A DNA stretch of 64,000 nucleotides from Dermanyssus gallinae (lineage: Eukaryota; Arthropoda; Arachnida; Mesostigmata; Dermanyssidae). Shown in pieces: positions 1 to 10,939 of the stretch (positions are counted from its first letter, which is position 1; each line of letters opens with the position of its first letter). The position numbers and the translations under genes were made by a program. The stretch covers positions 26,001-90,000 of the forward strand of contig QVRM01001090.1 of NCBI GenBank assembly GCA_003439945.1, in the 5' to 3' direction. The notes under the pieces are model-generated. The model was given only the letters and a program-made list of their open reading frames with translations. It had not been told where the DNA came from and did no database searches.

Positions 1-1051
1 TTGCAACTTGAAGAAGAGAACTACTGAAGTTCTTCTTTTACTGCTGCTGCTACTACTGCTATTTCTTAAGTTTAGCTTTGATTTTGTTGCTGTTTGTTCT
101 GATGCTGATGCGGATGAGTCCTGTAGCGGAGAGCCGAGAGAGATAGATACACGTCAGGTAGGCCATGCGGCCTAAACATCTTGATGAGCAGTAACGGTTT
201 GCTATAATTACTACTACTAGTGTATGATGAATAAATGATGAATTTACTAAGAAAGCAAGAAGGCTTAGTGGCAAAAACCTTTGCCTTGCATATGGGAGGC
301 CTGGATTCGAGACCCAGACCATCCATCCTCTAATTTGGTTTTCATGGTTCCCAATTTAAACAAGGTAAATGCCGAAGTGGACTAAAAAAATCGACCGTAA
401 TCGAAAAAAAAACGGGAAGCACAGATGTCTCAATAAAATAGATGGTGCATTACCATCCAATCCCCCAATACGTAAAAAAAAAGTTTAAAAAAAGCAACTA
501 TTATTAAATATATTATTCGTACTACTGCGACGACTGCAACAAATGGTACTGATTCTGCTGCTACAGCTTCTAGAATCACTGGCTGACTTACTGTTAACGG
601 GCTAGCCGGTAGCTGTGTGGCTTGTAGACAGCTTCGCATAAGCGCACGGTTGACCGCAAGCACGTAACCATGCACGTTGCATCTGGATGCATATGCGTAT
701 GCATACAGACGCACATATGACTTCTAATGAGAACCGTATCATACTAGACTAGACGACACTAACGAGTGTTCCGACCAGCTAGCCGAAACTACTGCTTGAT
801 TAGATGAGACGGGCGTCATCAAAACGGCCGTCGATAAATTGCATGGCCATGCGGCACAGTCTTCTGTCTAAGAAGAGAGCGAGGGCTGCGTAAGACGGAG
901 ATCTCGGGCACGAAGGCATGGCCCGATGGTCAGATGATGACTTTGATGATGATGACGATGACGACGACAACAACCCCGACCACCCTAACCCCTAACTCTA
1001 AACCCTAACCCCGCGTAGCTAACAGAAGTACTGTGGCGTTTTATCTTTCAG
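1..1051 (+). other. Non-coding sequence upstream of first visible exon (probably intron of the GARNL3-like gene)
   Basis: No host coding exon is recognisable here. The stretch holds one full-length tRNA-derived SINE, a short GAT/GAC trinucleotide run near 935-968, and a degenerate CCCTAA-like patch at about 976-1012. It ends in a pyrimidine-containing acceptor (TTATCTTTCAG). The first visible exon starts inside the protein rather than at its N-terminus, so this is inferred to be the end of an intron. Confidence 0.6.
254..482 (+). mobile_element. SINE family A, full-length copy 1 (tRNA-derived)
   Basis: The head resembles a tRNA with a Pol III A-box-like AGGCTTAGTGG and a B-box-like GATTCGAGACC about 40 bases later. 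The tail (TGGTTTTCATGGTTCCC onward, then a GATGGTGCATTACCATCCAATCC-like end) is shared with the truncated copy near 1.75 kb, and the head with the copy near 18.5 kb. The copy finishes in an A run. Finding the same head and body at three places in 64 kb marks a dispersed repeat family, not a functional tRNA gene. The B box has one mismatch to GGTTCGANNCC. The exact 5' end is uncertain by a few bases. Confidence 0.75.
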
Positions 1052-1133
1052 CTGTTCGGATCCCCCAGCACCCCCGTACTTGAGAACCCAGAGTATCAGA
1101 CCAGATGGTACTTCAAGTACTTCCTCGGCAAAC
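1052..1133 (+). CDS. GARNL3: GARNL3-like gene, visible exon 1 (pre-GAP region)
   Basis: The exon encodes 27 codons plus one base, starting LFGSPSTPVLENPEYQTRWY and ending in FKYFLGK. The NPEYQTRWYFKYFLGK stretch is the conserved segment just before the RapGAP domain of GARNL3 and related Rap GAPs. The acceptor is TTATCTTTCAG and the donor GTAAGTA. The exon begins in phase 0 and is not an initiator exon, so at least one upstream exon lies outside the window. A second AG within the exon (1068-1069) is a possible but less likely acceptor. The product is expected to be a cytoplasmic GTPase activator for small Rap/Ran-type GTPases; that role is inferred from the family. Confidence 0.88.
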
Positions 1134-1689
1134 GTAAGTATAGTTTATACTCAACAACCTTGACTGGTTAGCTAGACTAAGCTCTAACTAGAGTAGGGCT
1201 GCATGAGCCACTTCCTGTCCTGGGCGTCACGGGGACGCAACATAGCTTACGCCGTCATTATATTGATAACTCAGTAGTAATAGCCGAGCTCGAGCGGGGA
1301 TGACGTTAAGAGATCGTTTCACTTGCCCGCCATGTTTTCACTCTTCACTGTAGTAATAATCATAATAATAATAATAATAGCTTTGATCAAGCTCTTCTAA
1401 GGCATACACTCGTTGAGTCTAATGTTCAGCGCCACACATTATAATTTGCTTCGTCGTATTCTTTTCTACAATAGTTTAGAAAGAAAGACGCTATGCGTAA
1501 CCCCTGGTTATAGAAGTGGTTAACTACTGTCACCACGAGTGGCCTTTGAGGAATCCCAGTAGTGTAGGTCGAACCATTAACATACTAGTATACTGTGTGG
1601 ATAATGCATTAATCCTAGCAATTTCATGTTCACGAATTATTAAATTGAGAAATCACTATTTATCATCACGTTAATATAAGCTCAGGTTA

Positions 1690-1693
<4 letters not shown>

Positions 1694-1742
<49 letters not shown>
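1694..1742. repeat. (TA)n microsatellite, 49 bp
   Basis: This is an uninterrupted TA dinucleotide array. Its right end abuts directly the 5' end of a truncated SINE-A copy. Confidence 0.97.
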
Positions 1743-1743
<1 letters not shown>

Positions 1744-1890
1744 TAAATTGGTTTTCATGGTTCCCAATTTAAACAAGTTGGATGCCAGAGTGGACTAAAA
1801 ATCGACCATGATAAAAAAAAAAAAACAGGGAGCACAGATGTCTCAATAAAAAAGAAATGATGCATTACGATCCAATCCACATTAAAAAAT
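1743..1890 (+). mobile_element. SINE family A, 5'-truncated copy 2 flanked by (TA)n
   Basis: The body matches SINE-A copy 1 from TAAATTGGTTTTCATGG to the A-rich end (GGGAGCACAGATGTCTCAAT is shared), but the tRNA-like head is missing. The copy is bounded on both sides by long (TA)n arrays, so it appears to have been inserted into a TA repeat, or to have been truncated within one. Confidence 0.75.
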
Positions 1891-1902
1891 ATTATATATC
1901 TA

Positions 1903-1904
<2 letters not shown>

Positions 1905-1965
<61 letters not shown>
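1905..1965. repeat. (TA)n microsatellite, 61 bp
   Basis: A pure TA array lies between the SINE-A copy on its left and the decayed mariner on its right. Confidence 0.97.
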
Positions 1966-1968
<3 letters not shown>

Positions 1969-1979
1969 AAAAGTTTATC

Positions 1980-2750
1980 ATATCTTTAGTGTTTGTGTTT
2001 TTTTTCCAAATGACTCCCATCCGCTGCAACGCACTTGTGTCACTTTTTTTCACTCTTCGAACGATTTTAAACACGTCTTTCTAAATCGAGTTCAGGGTAA
2101 CAGGTCAGGCGAAATGGAAGGTTTCTAAAATAAAAAATCGAATTGTCCATCAAATAACCCGACATCAGTACCGGTGTGCGTCGGTGCGTTGTAGTGGTGG
2201 AGAATCCAATAGTCACTTGCCCAGAGTTCAGGCTTCTTGCTCCGGATGTTCCCGTGCAGTCTTCTTAAAATTTCGCGGAAGTATTTCTCATTGATAGTAA
2301 AACCACGCGGAATTTTTTTTGAAAGATCATTCCATCGTAGTCAAAAAACAGTTGAAAGAATATTGGTATTGTATCTGCTCTGCCTAAATTCATTTGATAT
2401 ACTCTCTCCTTGGAAGCATCATTGGGAGGGTTGGAATTTGGTCTCTATGTCGTAACCTTATACTCATGACTCGTCTTCTGTAATTGCTCTCTTATTTAAG
2501 TATAAATTTTATTGTTTTTGGCACGAACTCCGCTGCCAGTCTTCAGACGCATAAAATATCGGCTAAGACTGTTTTTACTGATTTATAAGATCTATAAGAG
2601 GGGGATCCCTGATAGTAATTCGGCGGTTGTTGAGTACGATATCACAAATGTTTTTTAACGTTTTTTCTGTTATTGTGGGGGTTATCTCCTGTCTTCCCAC
2701 GTGCGTCGCAAAATACACCGTTTTTTCAACAGTATTCCGAACTGGCAGTT
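1980..2750 (-). pseudogene. Decayed mariner transposase, copy M2
   Basis: Read on the minus strand, broken frames give successive mariner signatures: NNRRITI in the helix-turn-helix linker, an ITEDES...GYDIETK segment (first catalytic D region, with stops), ILHHYNAPTHTG (second catalytic region, D replaced by Y) and FEEWKKS near the C-terminus. Several frameshifts and stops make it non-functional. Its wording agrees with the copy at 7.4-8.2 kb more than with the mariner at 13-14 kb. The terminal repeats could not be delimited. It sits between two (TA)n arrays. Confidence 0.7.
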
Positions 2751-2918
2751 CGTAAGATTTCTACCACGTTAGAACATATGATTTGGTTAATAACACGATG
2801 CAGATTCGTTATGCAGATTCGTTGTTCCTCTATTTTTGGCTTCTTATAATCGCCGAACCTCGTTTTATTCCCCTATTTATATTTGAACCAAACTCCAACA
2901 CTGAAGTAGTGGAACTTG

Positions 2919-2921
<3 letters not shown>

Positions 2922-2979
<58 letters not shown>
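2922..2979. repeat. (TA)n microsatellite, 58 bp
   Basis: A pure TA array to the right of the decayed mariner M2. The 170 bases between them are not assigned. Confidence 0.97.
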
Positions 2980-2982
<3 letters not shown>

Positions 2983-3346
2983 GGCAGTCACTTTTTATGG
3001 ATAAGACTGGCGCAATAAAAGAATTTTCGGAACAAAATGAGAAACTCTTCACTCTTCTCTGTTTTCACGATGGAACAGTTTCGGACTTGACTGAAGTTAC
3101 CTTTTGCTAAATCGCTGTTAACAACCGCATGTCACCCCTTCTGAGTATTAGGGATCAAATAAAAAATACGACGTTTCAATACATATTTTGAATTTGAGAT
3201 ATAAGAGTAGTCTGCCGGTGTCTTTCAATCAGGTTTGAAGAAATTAAAATATAGCTTTTTATTTCATGAAATGGGGGCTTTTGGCGCTACTAGTCATCTA
3301 TAATGTCTCGCCCTAGCGAGACAACAGTTATAATTACATTTTCTTG

Positions 3347-3348
<2 letters not shown>

Positions 3349-3385
<37 letters not shown>
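3349..3385. repeat. (TA)n microsatellite, 37 bp
   Basis: An uninterrupted TA array with no recognisable element on either side. Confidence 0.96.
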
Positions 3386-3387
<2 letters not shown>

Positions 3388-5465
3388 AAGGGAATGACCT
3401 GGCTGGGCAAATTATATACATATGCGTATTGTTTTCTTTCCCTCACTGGATTTTTCCGTATCTAGTGGTCTAGCTATCTTGTTAGTTCGGCTATTGACTG
3501 AACTCCTTAATATGCTGCAGCGGGGTATCTGTCTGGCCTAAGCACTCCGTGCACTAATAACACTTCTGAGGTTTTTGGAGTTCATGCAGATGTATACTCC
3601 TAGACTACGACTGCTCGCCAGGCGGACTTATTACCGCTACCGTAGTGCATAGACCTATGTCGGTTTCATTTAGTTTCCATGGTGAAGTCCCTAAACGTCC
3701 TCGCTTAGAAAACGCTTATCGTCACAGCAGTTCCTGCGTCATTGAAGTCCTCCTCCAAGATAGGAACTATTCTATCTTTATAAGCATTTAGCAACACCAA
3801 AATCAATTTTATAAACCAAAATCGAATTCTATCCTGTAACTACAGATCTGCTCTCCGCAAATTTCTTCCGTGTTCTCATTGGCTCTACATTCATTTTGAA
3901 AAGGGCAGCAAGTGCTGTATGCTTGTGGATGTTTAATTGCTGCTGCCGCTCGAATTTCTGTTTCTACTTGATGTCTACATGCTTTGGGAAACTGCTACCA
4001 TTTGACGTCATACTGACCCTCAGATAAGTATATTATTATTTAGAAAATTTATTACATTACCTCTAGCTCGAAGGACGCCGTTTTACGTCAATCGATCTAA
4101 TTGGTTTAACTCCAAAGAGACTTCTGCAATGTTACCTGCGAACATAAAAGGACTTGTCTACTCTCGGGCCATCCCTGCCTCACTCGGTTAGATAGCACTC
4201 CCAATCGTACCAAAAAAAATCAACGGGCTGAGTTTGAACTCTCCTTAAAAGTCGTCTAAAAAAATTTGAACAATCGATAAAACATCTTTTACACGGCTAA
4301 CTTCTCATTCATTTCGGTTGTCTGTGCCAGATCAATGCTGGCCTATAAACACCGCGTAGATTCCACTGTCCAGTTGTGTCCCGGTTCCCGGCCTACAACT
4401 GCCCTCCTTTCTTCTGACGCTAACCTAGAATACCATCTAAATGTGTGTGCGCCTTCTAAGCCCCGTTTTTTCCAAAATAGTATAGTTTCTTCCCTGACTG
4501 AGTTTTTCTGTGATTGTGCTATTGCTCCGTTTACTGCTCGTATGACGACAAGCAGTTCAAATTCCAAGACCCTAAGAATACCTATCGTGATAGTGTCTCG
4601 TATTTTGATTACAGATTGGAGACGACAGCCTGTGGAGCGCTCCTTTTGATACAATCTATTAATAATTACGCAGATAGGCTTGGCTGTTGTGACGGGGCTG
4701 CCGGCTGTGTTTGATACGATTGGCGTCCGTTGTCGATTTTCGTCCTGACCGTGGGAATACGAATTCAATTTTGAGCCACCGCTGCGTAATTTTGTTGAGC
4801 AAAGCTTTTTCGACAGGTTAACCCCTTCAAGCGGCGAGCGGAATTTTGCGTGCGGTGCAAACGAACGTTTCACCACTATTTTCGCGGTAGACCTCTTTAT
4901 GGAGGTTCTATGAGGACTCTATGATGGAAGAATCTCCATTTTGCTTCATAGAAACCCGAACAGTTGCACCAGCCGCAGTGGGTGAGCTAAAGAAAGCTTT
5001 ACGAAGGTGGACCCGCAGCATCTGCAAAATAGACTGGCTAACGTACACTGTGCTTTTGTATGTTATTTAGGCTCTAATATATGCGGCAGTGTACGGGTTC
5101 TTTGTAGGAAAACACATCGTGGTTGTTTAAACCCTAAATTACTTCGGATGGAAAGTGTTCTCCCGTTCATAATAGTCACAATAAGTTTCTCAGTGGGCTT
5201 AACTTTCTCGGGAAGTGGATCCATTTGGCGTACCCGGCGCGCCACGTCCGTCATTCCAACGTCACTCAACGCAGAGGCAATGGCTGTGTCTTCCCGAAGG
5301 GTGGAAGGGTGCATCCTAGACATTCAATATATACGTCTCGCATATGTATAATATAAAATATGCACGACGTATGCAACAGGCTGACTAGCCGCAGCAGCCG
5401 GTCGAAGATAAATCGCTATCTAATTAGAGTAATTTGTCAATTTGTGCGCCCTCGTCTGTTCTTTT

Positions 5466-5494
5466 GGTAGATGCGTGCCTAACACGCATCTACC
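5466..5494. repeat. Short perfect hairpin, 12-bp arms
   Basis: The arms GGTAGATGCGTG and CACGCATCTACC are exact reverse complements separated by five bases. There is no further context to suggest a role. Confidence 0.8.
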
Positions 5495-6172
5495 GAGGAC
5501 GTACGAATAAGCGACAGACCTTCGTTCGTAGCTGGCAACATGCGGTCGGTCACTGGGATACAGCCCGGCACGCTTGTTTTCGGTGCAGTAGACTTGGTGG
5601 AGAGTTGAAGAAAGACTACAACAAACGAACAAACAAACAAGCAGAGACTCCCTCTCGTAGGAAAATGTGTGCTCGCTAGCTCGCTTAAGCGCTCGGCCCG
5701 TCGAATGCATTCGTCTAAATTTCAAGAAATGAGTACGACTCTAGCCCGACTATTGCACTTACAACCGTAGCCAAGCCGCTGGCCAAGTAGCTGGCCGAAG
5801 TAAGCAAAGTCGTCGACCGAGCCGTTGCTCAACAGGTTCACTCTAATCCCGCTTCTTCCGCAGACGAGCTTTCGTGCGACAGCCACCACCTGTTTCGAAT
5901 CTTCTCTCGCCCGCTGTCTCCTCCTCTCTTCCTTCCTGCCTCGAAGGTCCCTCAGCCTTGCCTTTTGGTCGCTCCGTCGTAGCGGGCCAACTTTAGCAAC
6001 GAGAGAACTCGGGCAATGCAGTTTCGCCTTAGCGGAATTTCATAGTTTGACCGATTTCGTCTAGAAAACACATGAACTGTGTATATATAGTTACAACGGC
6101 TACGGAAGCGTGCGTACGTGTGTGTAATTAAATGTAAATGTACATAGGCGTGTGAACATGGATATGTTCCTA

Positions 6173-6175
<3 letters not shown>

Positions 6176-6227
<52 letters not shown>

Positions 6228-6262
6228 TTATTTATTTATTTATTTTTATATACATACATACA
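6176..6262. repeat. Compound (TA)n-(TTTA)n-(TACA)n microsatellite
   Basis: About 52 bases of TA with one C interruption pass into TTTA units and then ATACATACATAC. The array ends about 55 bp before the exon 2 acceptor. Confidence 0.93.
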
Positions 6263-6317
6263 TACAAACATATATGTTAATTGCGTGGTTCTCTGTCATA
6301 CTGTGATGTGGTTTCAG

Positions 6318-6436
6318 TGCACCAGAACTATGTGGGAGCGGACGCCGAGAAGAATCCGTTCTTTTTGTCGGTTGTGCTCACAGACGCCAACTCGCAGGGC
6401 GCACAACAGTACCGGGCGATCCTCTGGCGAAAGACG
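6318..6436 (+). CDS. GARNL3: GARNL3-like gene, visible exon 2
   Basis: Two bases complete a split Leu codon, followed by 39 codons: HQNYVGADAEKNPFFLSVVL, a short variable stretch, then QQYRAILWRKT. This follows exon 1 without a gap when compared with GARNL3, in which FLG is followed by HQNY, then FFLSV and YRAILWRKTG. The acceptor GTTTCAG and donor GTAAGC are consensus and the exon ends in phase 0. It belongs to the fold immediately N-terminal to the catalytic half of the RapGAP domain. Confidence 0.93.
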
Positions 6437-7394
6437 GTAAGCATAGACCTCTCCTAACAGCTTCGATTCTAGAACTACTTCGTGCCCAGTTAGACGTATA
6501 ACAAAGGATTAGCTAAGCCAATGTGGCTGCGGTGACTATTACATGTTCGCTTCGTTGAAGTCAGGCGACGGCTATTTTAGAGGTATATTTCGAACGGAGG
6601 CGGCGTTTCCACGCTAAATGTCAAGGATCTAGACGTTATTCAAAAAAGGACGACGATCTGCCATTACCTGCTTAAATGCTGATTTTGTGAATTAACTGCC
6701 TACCCGAACGCCAGGAGCACTTAAGTTTGCGAACGCAAGAGGACAACATTTATAGAAATACACGATTTAAAAGTATTTTCTTAACTTACTGGAATTCGAA
6801 AGTGACCAACATATCCAGCTTCAGATGCGCCGCCATCGACCTTAAAAGGGAATAGAGTGTCCGTAACGATTGCATCCTAAACTCGCATTTGGCCTCGCTC
6901 ACAGAATATAAGTGTCATTCCATTTGCACTGGGCCTGCTGTCTCTTTCGAAGAGGCCTGGCGGTTTTAGGATGCAGACCGCATAACTTTAAGGCTCTGCG
7001 AAATAGTCTCAATACTAGCGGCATGTCTAGGGCGTCGTTCTGCGCTGATAATACACGAAAGGCCCAGTGATACCCCAGTTTGTCGACGGGGTAACCACAT
7101 TACGCCGGTGAGAGCTAACTGGATTTGCTTCTAGTAGTCGGCCTACTGTTATGCGAGTCATCTCGTCACCAAAAAGAGCGAGGCACTGGGAAGCACGTGT
7201 GACCTGGCGCCTGAATTCTTGGCGGACACGGCGTTTAGGCGAGCTCTGGTTGTATCGTCGGAAGCGTCGATGAAGAGACGTCGTGCACCTCATTGTGAAT
7301 ATGTATACACGAGGATGGATCAAAAAGTTCGAATATATTTATTAGAAAAAGGAAGGATATTATTATTATTATTTATAAAAGGAAAGAATACTAA

Positions 7395-8170
7395 TTACAT
7401 TTTCCAAAGTTTGTTTGTGTCTTTTAAAACAGTCTCCGCCCGCTGCAATGCACGTGTGGAACCTTCCTTTCTATCATTCCGCCGTTTTTCGGAATCGAGT
7501 TAAGTAGCTCCTGCGAATTTTTCATCATCTCTTGTATAGTGCCGAAAGGTTGTCTCTTCGATGATATCCGTAGAAACAGGACAAAGTCGCACGGATGGAG
7601 AATCCATGAGTATCTCGCCCCGAATTCAGGCCCTTTGCGTCGGACGTTCTCGCATAAAATTCTTGAAATTTAGCGGTACTATTTCTTATTGACCGTATTA
7701 AAAAAATAAAAATAACAGATGATTTCCTTGTTGTCAAAAAAACTGTCAAAATATGTTTGCTGTCGGATCTGCTTTGTCTGAGTTTATTCTCTCTTTGGAA
7801 GCATTACTAAGAGGGTTGAGTTTTGGTCTCCATGAAGTAACCATATACCTATGACTTGTCTCCTGTAATAACTCTTTGATAGAATTCAGAGTCATTTGCT
7901 AAACCTGAAGGGCCACTTCGGACATTTCTCGACCGGTGTTAATTTTCAGGAAATTCAGCATTTCTGGAACGATTTTTGCTGCTAGTTCTCTTACGTATAA
8001 AATATCGGTCAACAATGTTACAACTAATCCGCAAAATACCTCCACTTCCTCAGCGATATCACTTATAGTATTTCGGCGATTGTTGAGTATGATAGCACAA
8101 ACGTTTTCAACGTTTTCTTCTGTTGTTGACGCCGAATCGACCCTTTGACGGGGGTTCGATATCTACGATT
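7395..8170 (-). pseudogene. Decayed mariner transposase, copy M3
   Basis: On the minus strand, broken frames read STTEENVENVCAIILNNRRN (N-terminal DNA-binding linker), then ITGDKS...GYFMETK (first catalytic region with a stop at the usual Trp), then a C-terminal part carrying further changes. Stops and frameshifts are frequent. The arrangement and shared phrases match copy M2, so both belong to one mariner subfamily. The ends are approximate. Confidence 0.7.
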
Positions 8171-9102
8171 TTCCCAAGAACGGCCCTTGTAGCAGCATGG
8201 TGCAGCGATGACTTCTAGCGGCATAGTTTAGTATTTATTCATAAGGATTTTCGATAAAAAATCTATCAACAATACAGATTGAACCGGCGACATCCCTAGT
8301 AGATGACAACTATGACTTTAACTGTTTCAACTGTTTGTTTATTGACATTTTTTGAAGATAATTGCACACATTAATTTCAAGCTCCATTAAGCACATAGCT
8401 TGTTCGGAGCCCCTTTTATGAATAACAATGCATAATTTATATATGCAATTTTCACCTATTTACAATATATTGCAACATGATTGTATTTTTATATTACTTT
8501 AAACCAGATACCAAAGTTTCAAGATAATGCTCTTTAAGATCGCATTTGAATTCGAGCAGGGACTTTGTCTGCCTAACGGAGGCCGGTACTTTGTTCCAGT
8601 AGGAGGCCTCAATGTTTCTGATTGATAGCCTTGACTGGTTGGAGTTGGAGACTAGCCAACTAGTACATATATAGTTCTTCTAACAGGACCAACCAAAATG
8701 AAAATAGGCAAACTGTTTACTAGCGTCATATCAAATGCACATATGCACCAAATGATTATTGCGAGAAGCGTGTCATCAAGTTTAGGCCACATCAGACGTA
8801 TGCATAAACTAATTGTATACACACATCAAGGCAGTGGGGCGTGAGGATATTAATGCTCCTGTACTCTGCACAGTTAGTTATATGAGTTGAGTACATATAT
8901 ACAGTCTGCATAATCGCGCCAAAGCTAGTTATTCATTCCTCAGCTCAAACAAACTTTCTTACTTTAACTGCTTAAAACGTGCTTATTCAAATGCCCAATG
9001 AATATATTGAGTCATCTGAGCATAGTAACGAGACCCTCGTGAAGAGTACAAAGCCTTCTATCCTAACCTTAGTTAGCGCAAAGCGTGCCAATTGAGATTA
9101 AA

Positions 9103-9217
<115 letters not shown>

Positions 9218-9593
9218 CATTCGACGGCGCATTCTGCCTGGACCTGGTGTCTGGGATAATCTATCTCGGCCATAATCGACAAAAGCACACCGAACGCACG
9301 ATACGATATGTTTAGTACTATGACCACCATGTATGAGCGAGCTGTGCAAGCTTTCGATGAGTTCGTCGTGTCCTGATGTAATCATCTGTCCAGCTGTAGT
9401 GTTTGCGGCGCTTGCCGGCCGGCGAGGCAAGCGTTACGCGAATACACTCGCGGTGTATTGTTAGTGCTATCCCTACAGCCGCTTCAGCTCCTACTGCACC
9501 AAGCAGCAGCAGTAGCATGAGACAAGTGGAATACATGTGTGTTGCAATGTCGATCGTGTTGAAGGACGAACCGAACGAGTTCGTTGTTTATTC

Positions 9594-9656
9594 GGGGGGG
9601 GGGGGGGGGCAGGCCTTTCCCCCCCTCTCTCTCTCGCGCGCGCTCTCGCGTTTGTT
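9594..9656. repeat. Poly-G, poly-C and (CT)n low-complexity tract
   Basis: About 15 consecutive G bases are followed by a C run, a CT dinucleotide stretch and a CG-rich stretch. Open frames here are artefacts of composition. Confidence 0.9.
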
Positions 9657-10408
9657 CGAAAGCCCCCCTGTTTTCTGTCGATCTGCCTCTGCTGGTCGAT
9701 GGGGTGCAGTGGGTGTGAGGAAACGCGTCTCTATTTGTCGTCTGCTGATGAACAACACCGAACCAAACCGAACCGACCCGAACAACAGCCGAAGCCGTGC
9801 TCCAAGTAGATGATGCAATTACACCGAGTACGTGTATGAGTTTGTACATACGATCACCTTGTCTCTCTGTATCTCTCACTCCCTCTTCCTCTTGTTATTT
9901 TGCTGGTCATTTTCTCTATTTATCGACCCTGTTCTCTCTATTTCGCTCTCTCTCCCTCCCTCTCTCTTTGTGTTAATTTCTCGTCTGTCTCATCTTTGTT
10001 ATCGCGAGTAATTAAGTTTGACTTGGCTGGCTGCAGTGTTATGCCGCAGAGAAGGCGCTCGACCACGTCGACCTCAGACGACGGGCGCTTACGTTTCCGC
10101 GCCGAGCCAACATAAGACAGTCTTGTGTTAAGCAATAACTGGGTGGATTAAGATTAGGTAGAGAGCGCCCGGGAAAGCCACAGAAAGAGAGACTGAGGTA
10201 TATGTAGATAGAAGTAAGTAGAGAGACAGAGGGGGGAGGGGAGTTAGAGAGAAGGGGGGTGACAGATAAAGGAAGAAAGATATGCAAACCACAAACCACC
10301 TTCTTGTTCTGTTGGGCTGCTGACAATGGGTTAGGCTAGGAACAAGGTTTATTGCTTTTTCGTTCAACGAGAACAAAGAAAACAAAGCCGATGGCAATGC
10401 GAAACGAG

Positions 10409-10617
10409 GTACTTTGCCAAAACCCTAATCACAGTAAGCGCTATTAAATTAGGTACTTTGCTGAACGCTTACCACAGAAAGCGCTATTAAATAAGGTACC
10501 AAACTTTGGTAAACCCTAACCACAGAAGGCGCTATTAAATTAGGTACTTTGCTAAACCCTAACCACAGAAGGCGCTACTAAACTAGGTGCTTTGCTAAAC
10601 CCTTACCACAGAACGCG
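10409..10617. repeat. 43-bp minisatellite, about 4.7 units
   Basis: Units start with GTACTTTGCTAAACCCTAAC and end with GCGCTATTAAATTAG. Four diverged units of about 43-48 bp are followed by a partial fifth that breaks off at ACAGAACGCG. Unit 3 carries a small insertion (ACCAAACTTTGG). Each unit carries an ACCCTAA-like core. Confidence 0.88.
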
Positions 10618-10625
10618 GCAACTTT

Positions 10626-10702
10626 CGAACCCTGTACAGTTACGTACCTACGAACCACGTACAGTTGCGTACCACCTTCGAACCGAGTAGTACAGTTGTG
10701 TG
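10626..10702. repeat. Second short tandem repeat, about 25 bp, three units
   Basis: CGAACC followed by GTACAGTTRCGTACC recurs three times with small gaps, directly after the 43-bp minisatellite. Confidence 0.7.
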
Positions 10703-10939
10703 GCGGCCATCGATTTGATTCGGATAGATGCGCTGTGGTAGATTTTTTTTAATGATTACGCAAAGCGCATGGCATCAACCTGCCTTACATACGCATATAC
10801 AGACACATGTGCAAACAGAGATAAAGGCAGACCGACAGACAGATAGATAGATTGATGTACACATGCAAACACGGAACAGCCTCGTATGCACTGCGTTCAC
10901 TATAACGGCTCTGCTAGGCGGCCGTTAAGCATGATGGTA

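Larger units (their letters stand above)
1134..6317 (+). other. Intron 1 of GARNL3-like gene
   Basis: The intron (5.2 kb, GTAAGTA to GTTTCAG) contains a 5'-truncated SINE-A, a decayed mariner on the minus strand and five (TA)n arrays. From about 3.4 to 5.4 kb I see only scattered open frames of up to 177 codons. These are no longer than chance would give in this much DNA and resemble nothing I recognise. A 12-bp perfect hairpin sits at 5466-5494. Confidence 0.8.

Noticed and set aside
973..1012. Telomere-like CCCTAA repeats
   Set aside because: Only a few degenerate units, no tandem regularity, and located inside a gene. Similar ACCCTAA words also occur in the 43-bp minisatellite, so no telomeric origin is claimed.
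4343..4876. Minus-strand open frame of 177 codons in intron 1
   Set aside because: No recognisable domain, it overlaps an open frame on the other strand, and about one frame of this length is expected by chance in 64 kb.
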